From assembly GCF_003751445.1 (NCBI RefSeq), contig NZ_RJUU01000002.1, forward strand, positions 682,001 to 746,000: DNA of 64,000 nucleotides, written 5' to 3'. Both the position numbers and the translations under genes were made by a program. The notes beneath the pieces were generated by a model. It was not told the origin of the DNA, ran no database searches, and worked only from the letters and a program-made list of their open reading frames with translations. Shown here in pieces: positions 45,595-62,244 of this stretch; position 1 is the stretch's first letter, and every line of letters begins with the position of its first letter. This stretch comes from Streptomyces sp. 840.1. GTDB lineage: Bacteria > Actinomycetota > Actinomycetes > Streptomycetales > Streptomycetaceae.

Positions 45595-45626
45595 AGGAGG
45601 AACGTCCCAGATACCGCACGGCCTCC

Positions 45627-45649
45627 ACATGGGGGAGTGTCCCCCATGT
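45627..45649. promoter_or_regulatory. Perfect palindrome upstream of the LanM gene
   Basis: Arms ACATGGGGGA (45627-45636) and TCCCCCATGT (45640-45649) flank GTG, 33 bases before the LanM start codon. The GGGGGA/TCCCCC core resembles operators of LuxR-type pathway regulators. The rest of 45650-45847 holds only the hairpin described next. Confidence 0.6.
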
Positions 45650-45656
45650 TCTGCGA

Positions 45657-45684
45657 CCGCCCCCCGCCGGTAGTGGGGGGGCGG
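45657..45684 (-). terminator. Hairpin between peptidase E-like gene and LanM
   Basis: CCGCCCCCC (45657-45665) pairs with GGGGGGCGG (45676-45684) around a 10-base loop. It lies 164 bases past the peptidase stop on the same strand and just upstream of the LanM operator palindrome, so it probably separates the two transcription units. Confidence 0.5.
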
Positions 45685-45847
45685 GGCGCGGCGAACCCGT
45701 GCGCACACGGCCCGTGTTCCCCGCGGCAGAGGCGGAACTCGCAGGTCACCGCCCGTACCCGTGGCGTCCGTGGATCGCACGGCCCGTCGGCACACCCGGC
45801 CGGGGGTACCGCCCCCACCCGCTGCGCAGTCGCCCGCGCGGAAGGGG

Positions 45848-46588
45848 TCAGTACCGGACCGGCGGCAGCAGGCGCGGCTCCAGACGCTCCTCCCGCACCC
45901 CGTCGCCCTCGCACGTCACCACGTAGGCCCCCTTGCCCGCCGACTCCGTGACCGCCTCCACGAGCCGGGTGCCGTGATAGACGAGCCCCACCCCGTCGTC
46001 GGTGCAGTGCGCCGTCGGCAGGGTGCCGTCCGCGACCAGCCGGTGGATCAGCGGACGGCGGCCCGGGTCGGAGTCGTAATGGACACCGTTGCCGTACGGC
46101 AGAAAGCCGAGCGCGTCCGCCACCGGCCGCAGTTCCGGTCCGTACGAGTCGGTCGCGCCGCCCTCGAACCAGCAGATCGACCCGGCGCTCACCCCGCTCA
46201 GCACCACCCCCGCCCGCCAGGCCCGCCGCAGCGCCCGGTCCAGGCCGTGCACCCGCCACACCGCCAGGAGGTTCGCCACCGAACCGCCCATGACCCACAC
46301 GACGTCGTGGTCGAGGAGGGTGCCCTCCACGTCGTCCACGTTCGGCATGGGGAACAGGTGCAGCGGCGTCAGGTCGAAGCCCGCCACCCTGGCCGCCTCG
46401 TGCATGCGCGCGGTGACGTGCTCCGCGTCCCCCACCGCCGTGCCCAGGTACAGGATGCGCGGACGGCGGCCGTGCACCCCCGAGAGGTCGACCGCGTGGT
46501 GGACCAGGGAGTCGAACAGCACCCGCGCGCGGGCACCGGCGCGATGCCCTCCGGAGGTGGCCAGGACGGTCGGCTGGGAGGCAGGCAT
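45848..46588 (-). CDS. Peptidase S51 (PepE-like)
   Basis: 246 residues from an ATG at 46588. The class I glutaminase-like fold has the nucleophile elbow VLSGVSAGSICWFEGG near residues 122-137, with Ser in GVSAGS. HDVVWVMGGSVANLL (oxyanion loop) is near 95, and an active-site His lies in the YGNGVHYDSD region. PepE-type enzymes release N-terminal Asp from dipeptides. Such genes are common as lone housekeeping genes in Streptomyces, and a hairpin separates it from LanM, so it may not belong to either biosynthetic block. Trimming of an Asp/Asn-containing product is possible but unproven. Confidence 0.85.
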   Translation of the reverse strand: MPASQPTVLATSGGHRAGARARVLFDSLVHHAVDLSGVHGRRPRILYLGTAVGDAEHVTARMHEAARVAGFDLTPLHLFPMPNVDDVEGTLLDHDVVWVMGGSVANLLAVWRVHGLDRALRRAWRAGVVLSGVSAGSICWFEGGATDSYGPELRPVADALGFLPYGNGVHYDSDPGRRPLIHRLVADGTLPTAHCTDDGVGLVYHGTRLVEAVTESAGKGAYVVTCEGDGVREERLEPRLLPPVRY

Positions 46589-46837
46589 GCGCGCGATCGT
46601 AACCCTGCCCGCCCCCGCGCGGCGCCCCGCCCGCCCCGAACGCAGGTCATGGGGAGCGTCCGCCACAACGTGGGTGGTCCGCCCGCATCCGCCGCCGCCC
46701 TGCCCCCGCTCTACTGAGACCAGGCCGACGGACTCCCGCAGCGGCACGGGACCGTTCCGCCCCGGCTCGTCGAGCGTCGTCCGATTCGACTCGTGACCAA
46801 CAGGTGCCGTACGGCCGAGACAACAGGAGTGAAGGAC

Positions 46838-47833
46838 ATGCGGACCTCTCTGGGTATCGACCCCCTCGCACGGAGTGTCTATCTCGCCATGGTCGACCTG
46901 CCCGGGGCCGGAGTCACCGAGCTGGCGCAGCAGTTGGAGGAGGCCGAGGACACGGTCAGGGAACGGCTGGAACGGCTGTCCGCCCTGCTGCTCCTGGTCC
47001 CCGGCGACACCGCCACCGGCTGGCGGCCGGTCGACCCGGGGGTGGGGCTGGCCGCGATGCTCGCCAGACAGCAGGACGAACTCGCCCGCCACCGGCTCCA
47101 GGTGGAGGACAGCCGGCTCGAAGTGACCCGGTTGCTGTCCGAGCACGCCCTCGGCGGCCGGGACAGCAAGCCCGGCGTCGAGTGGCTGGCCGGTGCGGAC
47201 GTCGTATGGCGGCGCGTCGCGGAACTCGCCGAGGGGTGCGAGCAGGAGTGGCTGACCGTTGGCCCCACCGAGCGGCTCGCCGCGCCCCTGGCCGAGTCCG
47301 CCCGGCCCGTCGACGAGATCCTGCGCCGGCGCGGCACCCCGGCCCGCACCATCGTCCTGGAGAGCGTCCGTAACGACCCCGAGGTGATGGGCCGGGTGCG
47401 GGGCAACGACGAGCGGATCGGCTCGATCCGCACGCTCCCGTCGCTGCCCGCGTGGATGATCCTCTGCGACCGTACCCACGCCGTGGTCCCGGTCGTCAGC
47501 GCCCGGTCCGTCGTCGGCGCCATGGTGTGCGGCGTCGGGTCGGTCACCGAGGCGTTCGCCGCCCTGTTCACCCGCCTCTGGCAGGAGGCGCTGCCGCTCG
47601 CCGAGGCGCGCCCCCGGACCCGGGGCGGTCTCTCCCTCCAGGAACAGCACGTCCTGCGGCTCTGGGCCCAGGGCCTCACCGACGCCGCCGCCGCCCGGCG
47701 GATGGACGTCTCGCTGCGCACGGTCCGCCGGCTCTCCGAGAAGCTGACCGACCGCTTCGGTGCGCAGAGCCGCTTCCAGCTCGGCGCCCTGGCCATCGCC
47801 CAGGGCGGCATCCAGGTCGAGGACATGGTCTGA
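46838..47833 (+). CDS. LuxR-type regulator with TrmB-like N-terminus
   Basis: 331 residues from an ATG at 46838; AGGAG is 12 bases upstream and a second purine run (GAAGGA) is closer. The N-terminal winged helix (about 1-60, RSVYLAMVDLPGAGVTELAQ) resembles TrmB. The centre (about 110-240) is a PLD-like effector domain. The C-terminal LuxR HTH (about 268-320) has SLQEQHVLRLWAQGLTDAA and MDVSLRTVRRLSEKL. Regulators of this shape are frequent beside streptomycete RiPP and NRPS loci. It ends at a strong hairpin facing the end of the NRPS gene, so it is its own unit and a candidate pathway-specific activator. Confidence 0.88.
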   Translation: MRTSLGIDPLARSVYLAMVDLPGAGVTELAQQLEEAEDTVRERLERLSALLLLVPGDTATGWRPVDPGVGLAAMLARQQDELARHRLQVEDSRLEVTRLLSEHALGGRDSKPGVEWLAGADVVWRRVAELAEGCEQEWLTVGPTERLAAPLAESARPVDEILRRRGTPARTIVLESVRNDPEVMGRVRGNDERIGSIRTLPSLPAWMILCDRTHAVVPVVSARSVVGAMVCGVGSVTEAFAALFTRLWQEALPLAEARPRTRGGLSLQEQHVLRLWAQGLTDAAAARRMDVSLRTVRRLSEKLTDRFGAQSRFQLGALAIAQGGIQVEDMV

Positions 47834-47851
47834 CGCCTGCGCCACGTGACC

Positions 47852-47888
47852 GTACGCCCCCGCCGCTGCCGTCGCGGTGGGGGCGTAC
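47852..47888. terminator. Bidirectional terminator between LuxR and NRPS genes
   Basis: GTACGCCCCC (47852-47861) pairs with GGGGGCGTAC (47879-47888), and the stem continues inward by one G-U and four more pairs to a seven-base loop. It lies between two convergent stop codons. Confidence 0.85.
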
Positions 47889-47892
47889 TCCG

Positions 47893-56721
<8,829 letters not shown>

Positions 56722-57104
56722 CGTTCACTCCCCATCATCGTCAGCACGTTGTCAGCGGTACAAGCGGCGGTCGCAGCAGAAGCGGCACAAGCGGTGTGAG
56801 CGGTTCGGTGCCGAGGACGTCCGCGCTCAGCACGTTAGGACGCGTGCGCGGGCGCCCCCAGTGGGCACAAGTGACGCTCCGGCGGCTGGCCACAAGTGCC
56901 CAGTGCCGCCGGGGATCACCGCTGGCCACGATGGACGACGTCACCCGCCGACAGCCCGGACGTCCGGAGCCGACTCCCAGAAGTTCCGCCGAACACCCGT
57001 AACAAGAAAGGGGCTTCGGGGACCCGGCCAGGACCGGGCACGCCCGGATGACCGGCCCGATCGCAGCGATCGCGGCCCCTACGGCGTCGAGAGGAAAGCC
57101 GGTC
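56722..57104. promoter_or_regulatory. Divergent promoter region with CACAAGTG repeats
   Basis: This 383-base stretch separates the NRPS gene from the mutase operon and must hold both promoters. CACAAGTG occurs at 56866-56873 and 56891-56898 (25 bases apart), within CAGTGGGCACAAGTG and CCACAAGTGCCCAGTG, which are partly inverted copies. ACAAGCGG-like variants occur nearer the NRPS. These are candidate operator sites, perhaps for the LuxR-type protein at 46838. Confidence 0.5.
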
Positions 57105-57575
57105 TTGTACCAGCGTCATCAGCCCCCGGAGAGCCCGCCCCGCGCGGTCCTGAGCACCATCCCCTCGGACGCGCACACCTGGAACCTGCTGTTCCTCCAC
57201 CTCCTGCTGGAGGAACAGGGATGGGAGGTCACCAACCTCGGAGCCTGCGTCCCGGTCGACACCCTGGTCACCGAGTCCGCCGCACAGCCCCCCGGCCTCG
57301 TCGTCGTGAGCACCGTCAACGGCCACGGCGCCGAGGAGGCCCCGGCCCTGGCACGCGCACTGCGTGCCGTGCCCGCCCTGGCCCGGGTACCGCTCGTCAT
57401 CGGCGGCAAACTCGACACCGAAGGGTCCATCGCCCCCGACGCCCACCCCGCGCTCACCGAGGCCGGCTTCGACGCCGTCCTGACCGGGCCGAACGCCGTA
57501 CCGCGCCTGCTCGCCCTGCTCGACTCCCTCTCCCAGCGCGGGCACGGAAGGGCCTACGCCGATGCCGTCCGCTGA
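57105..57575 (+). CDS. Glutamate (methylaspartate) mutase small subunit, B12-binding
   Basis: TTG at 57105 is preferred because GAGGAAAG lies seven bases upstream; an ATG at 57048 would add 19 residues. 156 residues. The cobalamin-binding fold shows STIPSDAHTWNLLFLHLLL, where Asp-x-His supplies the cobalt-ligating His, and LGACVPVDTLV follows. VVVSTVNGHGAEEA and LVIGGKLDTEG line the nucleotide pocket. Such subunits act with the large subunit to rearrange L-glutamate to (2S,3S)-3-methylaspartate, as in friulimicin-type and vicenistatin pathways. It overlaps the large-subunit gene by 14 bases. Confidence 0.88.
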   Translation: MYQRHQPPESPPRAVLSTIPSDAHTWNLLFLHLLLEEQGWEVTNLGACVPVDTLVTESAAQPPGLVVVSTVNGHGAEEAPALARALRAVPALARVPLVIGGKLDTEGSIAPDAHPALTEAGFDAVLTGPNAVPRLLALLDSLSQRGHGRAYADAVR

Positions 57576-58875
57576 CCCCGCCACCGGCAGCGCGACACCG
57601 CGCCCCGGCCCCGCCCATGGCGGCGACTTCCACCGCTTCATGGCGGATGCCGCACGCTCCGGCACGCTCGTCGTCCAGCCCCGCATGGGGTTCGCCGACC
57701 CCGCCAGGATGCGCGCCGGACTCCTCGCCACCCGGGGCGCCGCCGCCACCACCGTCGGCACCCTCACCCTCGACAGCTTCACCCGCGTCGGCGACTACGC
57801 CGCCGCCGCCCGCGCCGCCGCCCGGGGACACCCGCTCAACGGATACCCGCTCGTGAGCATGCCCCTCACCACCACCACCGGGCTGCTCGACGGCGTCCGG
57901 GGCGAGAACTTCCCCGTCCAGGTACGGCACGGCTCCGCACAGCCCGGCCGCATCGTCGAGGCACTGATCGACGCCGGACTCGACGCCACCGAGGGCGGCC
58001 CCGTCTCCTACTGCCTGCCCTACGGCCGCACCCCGCTGGCCACCTCCGTGCGGGCGTGGCGCGAGGCCTGCCGCACGCTCGCCGCACTCCGTACCTCCGG
58101 CATCGAACCGCACCTGGAGAGCTTCGGCGGCTGCATGCTGGGCCAGCTCTGCCCGCCCTCGCTGCTCATCGCCCTCTCCGTACTGGAAGGAATGTTCTTC
58201 CGGCAGCACGGCCTGCGCAGCGTCTCCCTGAGCTACGCCCAGCAGACCAGCGCCGAGCAGGACGAGGAAGCCGTCCACGCGCTGCGCGCCCTGGCCGCCG
58301 ATCACCTCCCGGACACCTCGTGGCACGTGGTCGTCTACGCCTACATGGGCGTCTACCCGGAGACCAGGTCCGGCGCGCTCGCCCTCGTCGCGGACGCCGC
58401 CCGCCTCGCGGCAAGGACCGGAGCCGCACGCCTCATCGTCAAGACGGCCGCCGAGGCCGCCCGCATTCCGTCGGTCGCCGAGAACGTCACTGCGCTGGAG
58501 ACGGCCACCGAAGCCGCACGGTCCGTCCGGCGAACCCCACCACCGCCGTCCACCGGCATCGAGGAGGAGGCCCGCGCCCTGGTGGAGGCCGTTCTCGGCC
58601 TGCACGACGACATCGGCCAGGCCCTGATCCGGGCCTTCGCCCGTGGCTACCTCGACGTCCCCTTCTGCCTGCACCCCGACAACGCGGGCCGCACCCGCAG
58701 CGTCATCTCCGAACAGGGCCGGCTGGAGTGGTCCCGCACCGGCTCCCTGCCGCTCGGCCCCACCACCGCCGTGCACAGCTCCCGCCGCCTGACCTCGTCG
58801 GGACTGATGTACGCGCTCCAGCACGTCAAGACCCGCTACGACGCGCCCGCCGGCCCGCTCGCCCGAGCGAGCTGA
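57562..58875 (+). CDS. Glutamate (methylaspartate) mutase large subunit
   Basis: 437 residues, ATG overlapping the small-subunit gene. The TIM-barrel catalytic subunit shows VQPRMGFADPARMRAGL near residue 37, LNGYPLVSMP near 92, VQVRHGSAQPGRIVEAL near 115, EGGPVSYCLPYGRTPL near 142, and HLESFGGCMLGQLCPPSL near 181. These are the conserved segments binding glutamate and the B12 tail. Together with the small subunit it should make 3-methylaspartate. Length matches other actinobacterial antibiotic-cluster mutases. It is followed by the AsnRS-like gene after 73 bases. Confidence 0.92.
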   Translation: MPSADPATGSATPRPGPAHGGDFHRFMADAARSGTLVVQPRMGFADPARMRAGLLATRGAAATTVGTLTLDSFTRVGDYAAAARAAARGHPLNGYPLVSMPLTTTTGLLDGVRGENFPVQVRHGSAQPGRIVEALIDAGLDATEGGPVSYCLPYGRTPLATSVRAWREACRTLAALRTSGIEPHLESFGGCMLGQLCPPSLLIALSVLEGMFFRQHGLRSVSLSYAQQTSAEQDEEAVHALRALAADHLPDTSWHVVVYAYMGVYPETRSGALALVADAARLAARTGAARLIVKTAAEAARIPSVAENVTALETATEAARSVRRTPPPPSTGIEEEARALVEAVLGLHDDIGQALIRAFARGYLDVPFCLHPDNAGRTRSVISEQGRLEWSRTGSLPLGPTTAVHSSRRLTSSGLMYALQHVKTRYDAPAGPLARAS

Positions 58876-58948
58876 CCACCCGTCACTCCACCCCCTCCGG
58901 TGCCCCTCCCGGGCCGGTGAACCGTACGTCGACCGGACAAGGACCGAC

Positions 58949-59965
58949 ATGACACTCCAGATCGATCACTCCCTCACGTTCCCCGCCGCCCCCGCCCTGC
59001 CCTCGCCGCTGGAACACCTGCGTGATCCGCGCACCAGGGCGGCCCTGCGCGTCCAGCAGGCCCTGGTCGCGGGCGCCCGCGCCTACCTGCGCGCCGACGA
59101 CGCGGTGGAAATGGCCCACCCGATCATCGGACCCGTCACCGACCCCGGCTCACGCGGCGCCAAGCAGGTCGATGTCGACTTCTACGGTCACCGCTACAAG
59201 CTGATGACCAGTGCCATCCTCTACAAGCAGGCGTCCCTGCTGGCGTATGACCGCATCTTCCTCATCGCGCCCAACGTCCGCCTGGAACCCGTGGAGACCA
59301 GCACGACCAACCGTCACCTTGCCGAGTTCCGGCAGATCGACGTCGAGTACGCGGGCGCCACCCGCGACGACGCCATGGACATCGCCGAGGGCCTCGTCCG
59401 CCACGCGGTCAACACCGCAGCCGACGAGTGCGGCGCCGAACTCGCCGTACTGGGCCGCGATCCCGACACCCTGCGCCGGTTCGTCGCCAGCCCGTTCGCC
59501 CGAGTGCCGCACGGCGAGGTCGTCGAACGGCTGCGCCGCGACGGCTACCCGCAGGCCGAGGGCACGGAGATCGAGTGGGAGGCGGAGGAGCGCGTCTCCC
59601 GCCAGGCCGATGCCCCGTTCTTCGTCGTCGGATACCCCAAGGGCTCGCGCGGCTTCTACGACAAGGAGAGCCCGGCCGAGCCCGGCACCCTGCTCAACTT
59701 CGACCTGATCGCACCCGAGTCCTGCGGTGAACTGTGCAGCGGCAGCGAGCGCGAGAGCGAGTACGCCGCCCTCGTCACCCGGATGCGGGAGACCGGCGAG
59801 AACCCCGCCAAGTACGCCTGGTACCTCGACGTCGCCCGGCACGGCATCCCCCGGAGCGCGGGCTTCGGCATCGGCCTGGAACGGCTCACCCGCTGGGTCG
59901 CCGGCCTCGACTCCGTCTGGCAGGCCACCGCCTTCCCGAAGCTCGCGGGGGTGGTGTCCCCGTGA
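58949..59965 (+). CDS. AsnRS-derived asparagine-synthetase-like enzyme
   Basis: 338 residues from an ATG at 58949. The class II aminoacyl-tRNA synthetase core is clear: STTNRHLAEFRQIDVEYAG is motif 2, and GFGIGLERLTRWVAG is motif 3, with ATP-binding Arg. The N-terminal OB-fold anticodon-binding domain of AsnRS is absent. This layout matches archaeal AsnRS-related asparagine synthetases, which adenylate aspartate and amidate it with ammonia. Next to a methylaspartate mutase, the substrate may be 3-methylaspartate, giving 3-methylasparagine for the Asn-type first NRPS module. That last step is inference. It overlaps the next gene by GTGA. Confidence 0.88.
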   Translation: MTLQIDHSLTFPAAPALPSPLEHLRDPRTRAALRVQQALVAGARAYLRADDAVEMAHPIIGPVTDPGSRGAKQVDVDFYGHRYKLMTSAILYKQASLLAYDRIFLIAPNVRLEPVETSTTNRHLAEFRQIDVEYAGATRDDAMDIAEGLVRHAVNTAADECGAELAVLGRDPDTLRRFVASPFARVPHGEVVERLRRDGYPQAEGTEIEWEAEERVSRQADAPFFVVGYPKGSRGFYDKESPAEPGTLLNFDLIAPESCGELCSGSERESEYAALVTRMRETGENPAKYAWYLDVARHGIPRSAGFGIGLERLTRWVAGLDSVWQATAFPKLAGVVSP

Positions 59966-61182
59966 CGTACCTGACCGCACCCGGCCTGCCCGAGGACAGC
60001 ATCCGCGCCCGTGCCCGCGACGGGGCCGCCGCCGTGTTCCCGCCCCTCGACAGCTACGGCACCGCCGTCTTCGGCGGGACGCGCGAGCAGGGCGACGAGA
60101 TCGACGCCCTGCGCCTCGCGCCGCCCGTCTTCATGCCCGGCCGCCTCGCCAAGCTCATCGACCTCGGGCGCGAGCCCCTCTACTCCGACGTGAACCTCGC
60201 CACCGGGCTCGGCGGCTTCGACGCCCCGCTGCCGGTGTACGTGTCCGCCCTCGGCTCCACCCGTGTCGCCGGCACCAGCCTCGCCCTCAGCCGCCAGGCC
60301 GGGCGCCTCGGCATCCCCATGGTCATCGGCGAGAACGTCGCCCCGATGAACGGCTTCCGCAGCAGCGGCGACGACCACCGCAAGGGCCTGCTGGAACGCA
60401 TCCTCGCCTACTGCGAGGAACTGCCCGACGGCGTCGGCGGCCTCTGCGTCCAGCAGAGCACCGAGGACGCCGATTCCGAGGTCTGGAACCACGTCTACAG
60501 CGACTCCGCCGTCTCCGGACTCCTCGCCTCGGGCCGCCTCGGCTTCGAGATGAAGGTCGGGCAGGGCGCCAAGCCGGGACTCGGCGGCCTCACCATGGTC
60601 AGCGAGGCGGTCGCCGCCGACCTCGAAGGACAGTACGCGGTCGAACGCCTCACCGACGGCGGCGCGGTCCTGCGCTGCTCGAGCCCCGGCACCTTCACCG
60701 ACGAGATCTTCCGCCGGCAGATCCAGCTCATGCGCAACAACTACCCGCGCGCCCGCTGCTGGGTGAAGCTCTTCCCCGGCCGGGACGTCGGCCGCGCCGC
60801 GGGCATCGCCTGGGACGCGGGCGCCCATGCCGTCACCGTTGACGGGGCCGAGGGCGGCACCGGGTGGGCCCCCACCGGCTTCCTGGGGCACGTGGGACTG
60901 CCGCTGGCCGAATGCCTGCGCCGCGTCGAACCCGCCGGCCGCACCCTGCTCGCCAGCGGCCGCGTCTGGGACGGAATCCGCGCCGTGAAACTGCTCGCCC
61001 TCGGCGCCCGCGCGGTCGGTCTCGGCCGCGCCGCGCTGGTGGCCGCCGACGAGGACCCCGTACACGGACTCGAACGCCTCCTGGACGCCATGGCCCTGGA
61101 GATGCGCATGGCCGTCAGCTCCCTCGGCAGGTACGCGGCGGACGAGACCGGCCCCGAGGACCTGTGGAGGCCCGAGTCATGA
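59962..61182 (+). CDS. Glutamate-synthase-like FMN-dependent enzyme (GltS domain alone)
   Basis: 406 residues from a GTG overlapping the previous stop. It has the FMN TIM barrel of the large subunit of glutamate synthase. GFEMKVGQGAKPGLGG near residue 195 and VDGAEGGTGWAPTGFLGH near 295 match the 2-oxoglutarate/FMN-binding GAKPGxGG and GGTG segments of GltB, and GARAVGLGRAALVA near 350 the phosphate loop. The glutaminase domain and the Cys-rich 3Fe-4S motif are lacking. It may aminate 2-oxoglutarate with free ammonia, recycling the 2-oxoglutarate released during diaminopropionate synthesis. A different role in supplying ammonia is possible. Confidence 0.85.
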   Translation: MTYLTAPGLPEDSIRARARDGAAAVFPPLDSYGTAVFGGTREQGDEIDALRLAPPVFMPGRLAKLIDLGREPLYSDVNLATGLGGFDAPLPVYVSALGSTRVAGTSLALSRQAGRLGIPMVIGENVAPMNGFRSSGDDHRKGLLERILAYCEELPDGVGGLCVQQSTEDADSEVWNHVYSDSAVSGLLASGRLGFEMKVGQGAKPGLGGLTMVSEAVAADLEGQYAVERLTDGGAVLRCSSPGTFTDEIFRRQIQLMRNNYPRARCWVKLFPGRDVGRAAGIAWDAGAHAVTVDGAEGGTGWAPTGFLGHVGLPLAECLRRVEPAGRTLLASGRVWDGIRAVKLLALGARAVGLGRAALVAADEDPVHGLERLLDAMALEMRMAVSSLGRYAADETGPEDLWRPES

Positions 61183-62126
61183 TCTACGAGCACACATACG
61201 AGATGGTCACCGACGACCTCTTCGTCCGCCTGCCACGGATGGCACCGGGTTGCGAGGTCTTCCTCAAGATCGAGGGGCTCAACCCGGCCGGCTCCGTCAA
61301 GCTCAAGACGGCACTGAGCCTGGTCGAGGACGCCGAGCACCGTGGCGTACTCACCCCCGGCGCCCGCGTCATCGAATCGTCCTCCGGAAACCTCGGAATC
61401 GCCCTCAGCTCCATCTGCGCCACCAAGGGATACGCCTTCACCTGCGTGGTCGACCCCAACACCAACGCGACCAGCATGGACCACATGCGCGCACTCGGCG
61501 CCGAGGTCGTCGTCGTGGACACCGTGGACGCCAACGGCGGCTTCCTCCAGTCCCGCATCGCCCACATCCGGCGCCGCGTCGAGGCGGACCCCGCCATGGT
61601 GTGGCTCAACCAGTACGCCAACCCGGCCAACCCGCACGCGCACTACGCGCAGACCGCGAGCACCCTGCTCAAGGAGCTCCAGCACATCGACTACCTCTTC
61701 GTCGGAGCGGGCTCCACCGGCACGTTCGTCGGCTGCTCCCGTTACCTGCGTGAGTTCTCCCCGGAGACCCGGATCGTCGCCGTGGACGCCGTCGGCTCGG
61801 TCATCTTCGGCGCACCGCCCGGACCCCGGCTCATTCCCGGGATCGGCGCCAGCCGCATCCCCGAACTCTTCGAGCCGGGCCTCGCTGACGACGTCGTGCT
61901 CGTCGCCGAGGAGGACGCGGTCCGCGAGTGCCGGCTGCTGGCCCGCACCCACGGCCTCCTGGTCGGCGGCTCCACCGGCTCCGTCCTGGCCGCGATCCGC
62001 CGGTACGCGGACGGGTTCCCCGCCGGCTCCCGTATCGCCGCCATCTCACCCGACCTGGGCGAGCGCTACCTCGGCACGGTCTACAACGACGCCTGGGTGA
62101 AGGAACACCTCGGCGCCCTCGCGTGA
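61179..62126 (+). CDS. sbnA: SbnA-like PLP enzyme for 2,3-diaminopropionate synthesis
   Basis: 315 residues, ATG overlapping the previous stop (ATGA). This is a cysteine-synthase-fold PLP enzyme: the Schiff-base Lys is in LNPAGSVKLKTAL near residue 46, the substrate loop SSSGNLGIALS near 67, and the phosphate-binding GAGSTGTFVGCSR near 175. In staphyloferrin B and other Dap pathways SbnA condenses O-phospho-L-serine with L-glutamate to give ACEGA. Pairing with an SbnB homologue downstream makes this assignment stronger than plain cysteine synthase. It supplies the predicted NRPS modules 2 and 3. Confidence 0.88.
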   Translation: MIYEHTYEMVTDDLFVRLPRMAPGCEVFLKIEGLNPAGSVKLKTALSLVEDAEHRGVLTPGARVIESSSGNLGIALSSICATKGYAFTCVVDPNTNATSMDHMRALGAEVVVVDTVDANGGFLQSRIAHIRRRVEADPAMVWLNQYANPANPHAHYAQTASTLLKELQHIDYLFVGAGSTGTFVGCSRYLREFSPETRIVAVDAVGSVIFGAPPGPRLIPGIGASRIPELFEPGLADDVVLVAEEDAVRECRLLARTHGLLVGGSTGSVLAAIRRYADGFPAGSRIAAISPDLGERYLGTVYNDAWVKEHLGALA

Positions 62127-62154
62127 GCACAGCCGCAGCCGCAACCGCATCCGT

Positions 62155-62188
62155 AGCCACAGCCACAGCCACAGCCACAGCCACAGCC
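62155..62188. repeat. AGCCAC hexamer tandem repeat between sbnA- and sbnB-like genes
   Basis: Five AGCCAC units in tandem, within a longer CAG/CCG/CAC-rich stretch (about 62129-62202), fill most of the 118-base gap. This is probably slipped-strand expansion; no coding role seen. Confidence 0.75.
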
Positions 62189-62244
62189 TCAACCGCAGCC
62201 ACCGCCCCGCGGGGCCCCGCGCCCGCCCGCGAAAGGGAACGCCC

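Noticed and set aside
45848..46588. Leader peptidase of the lanthipeptide block
   Set aside because: The fold is an S51 PepE-type dipeptidase, not a C39 or subtilisin leader protease, and a hairpin separates it from LanM.
62129..62202. Possible CRISPR array
   Set aside because: Units are six bases in direct tandem with no spacers, so it is a simple repeat.
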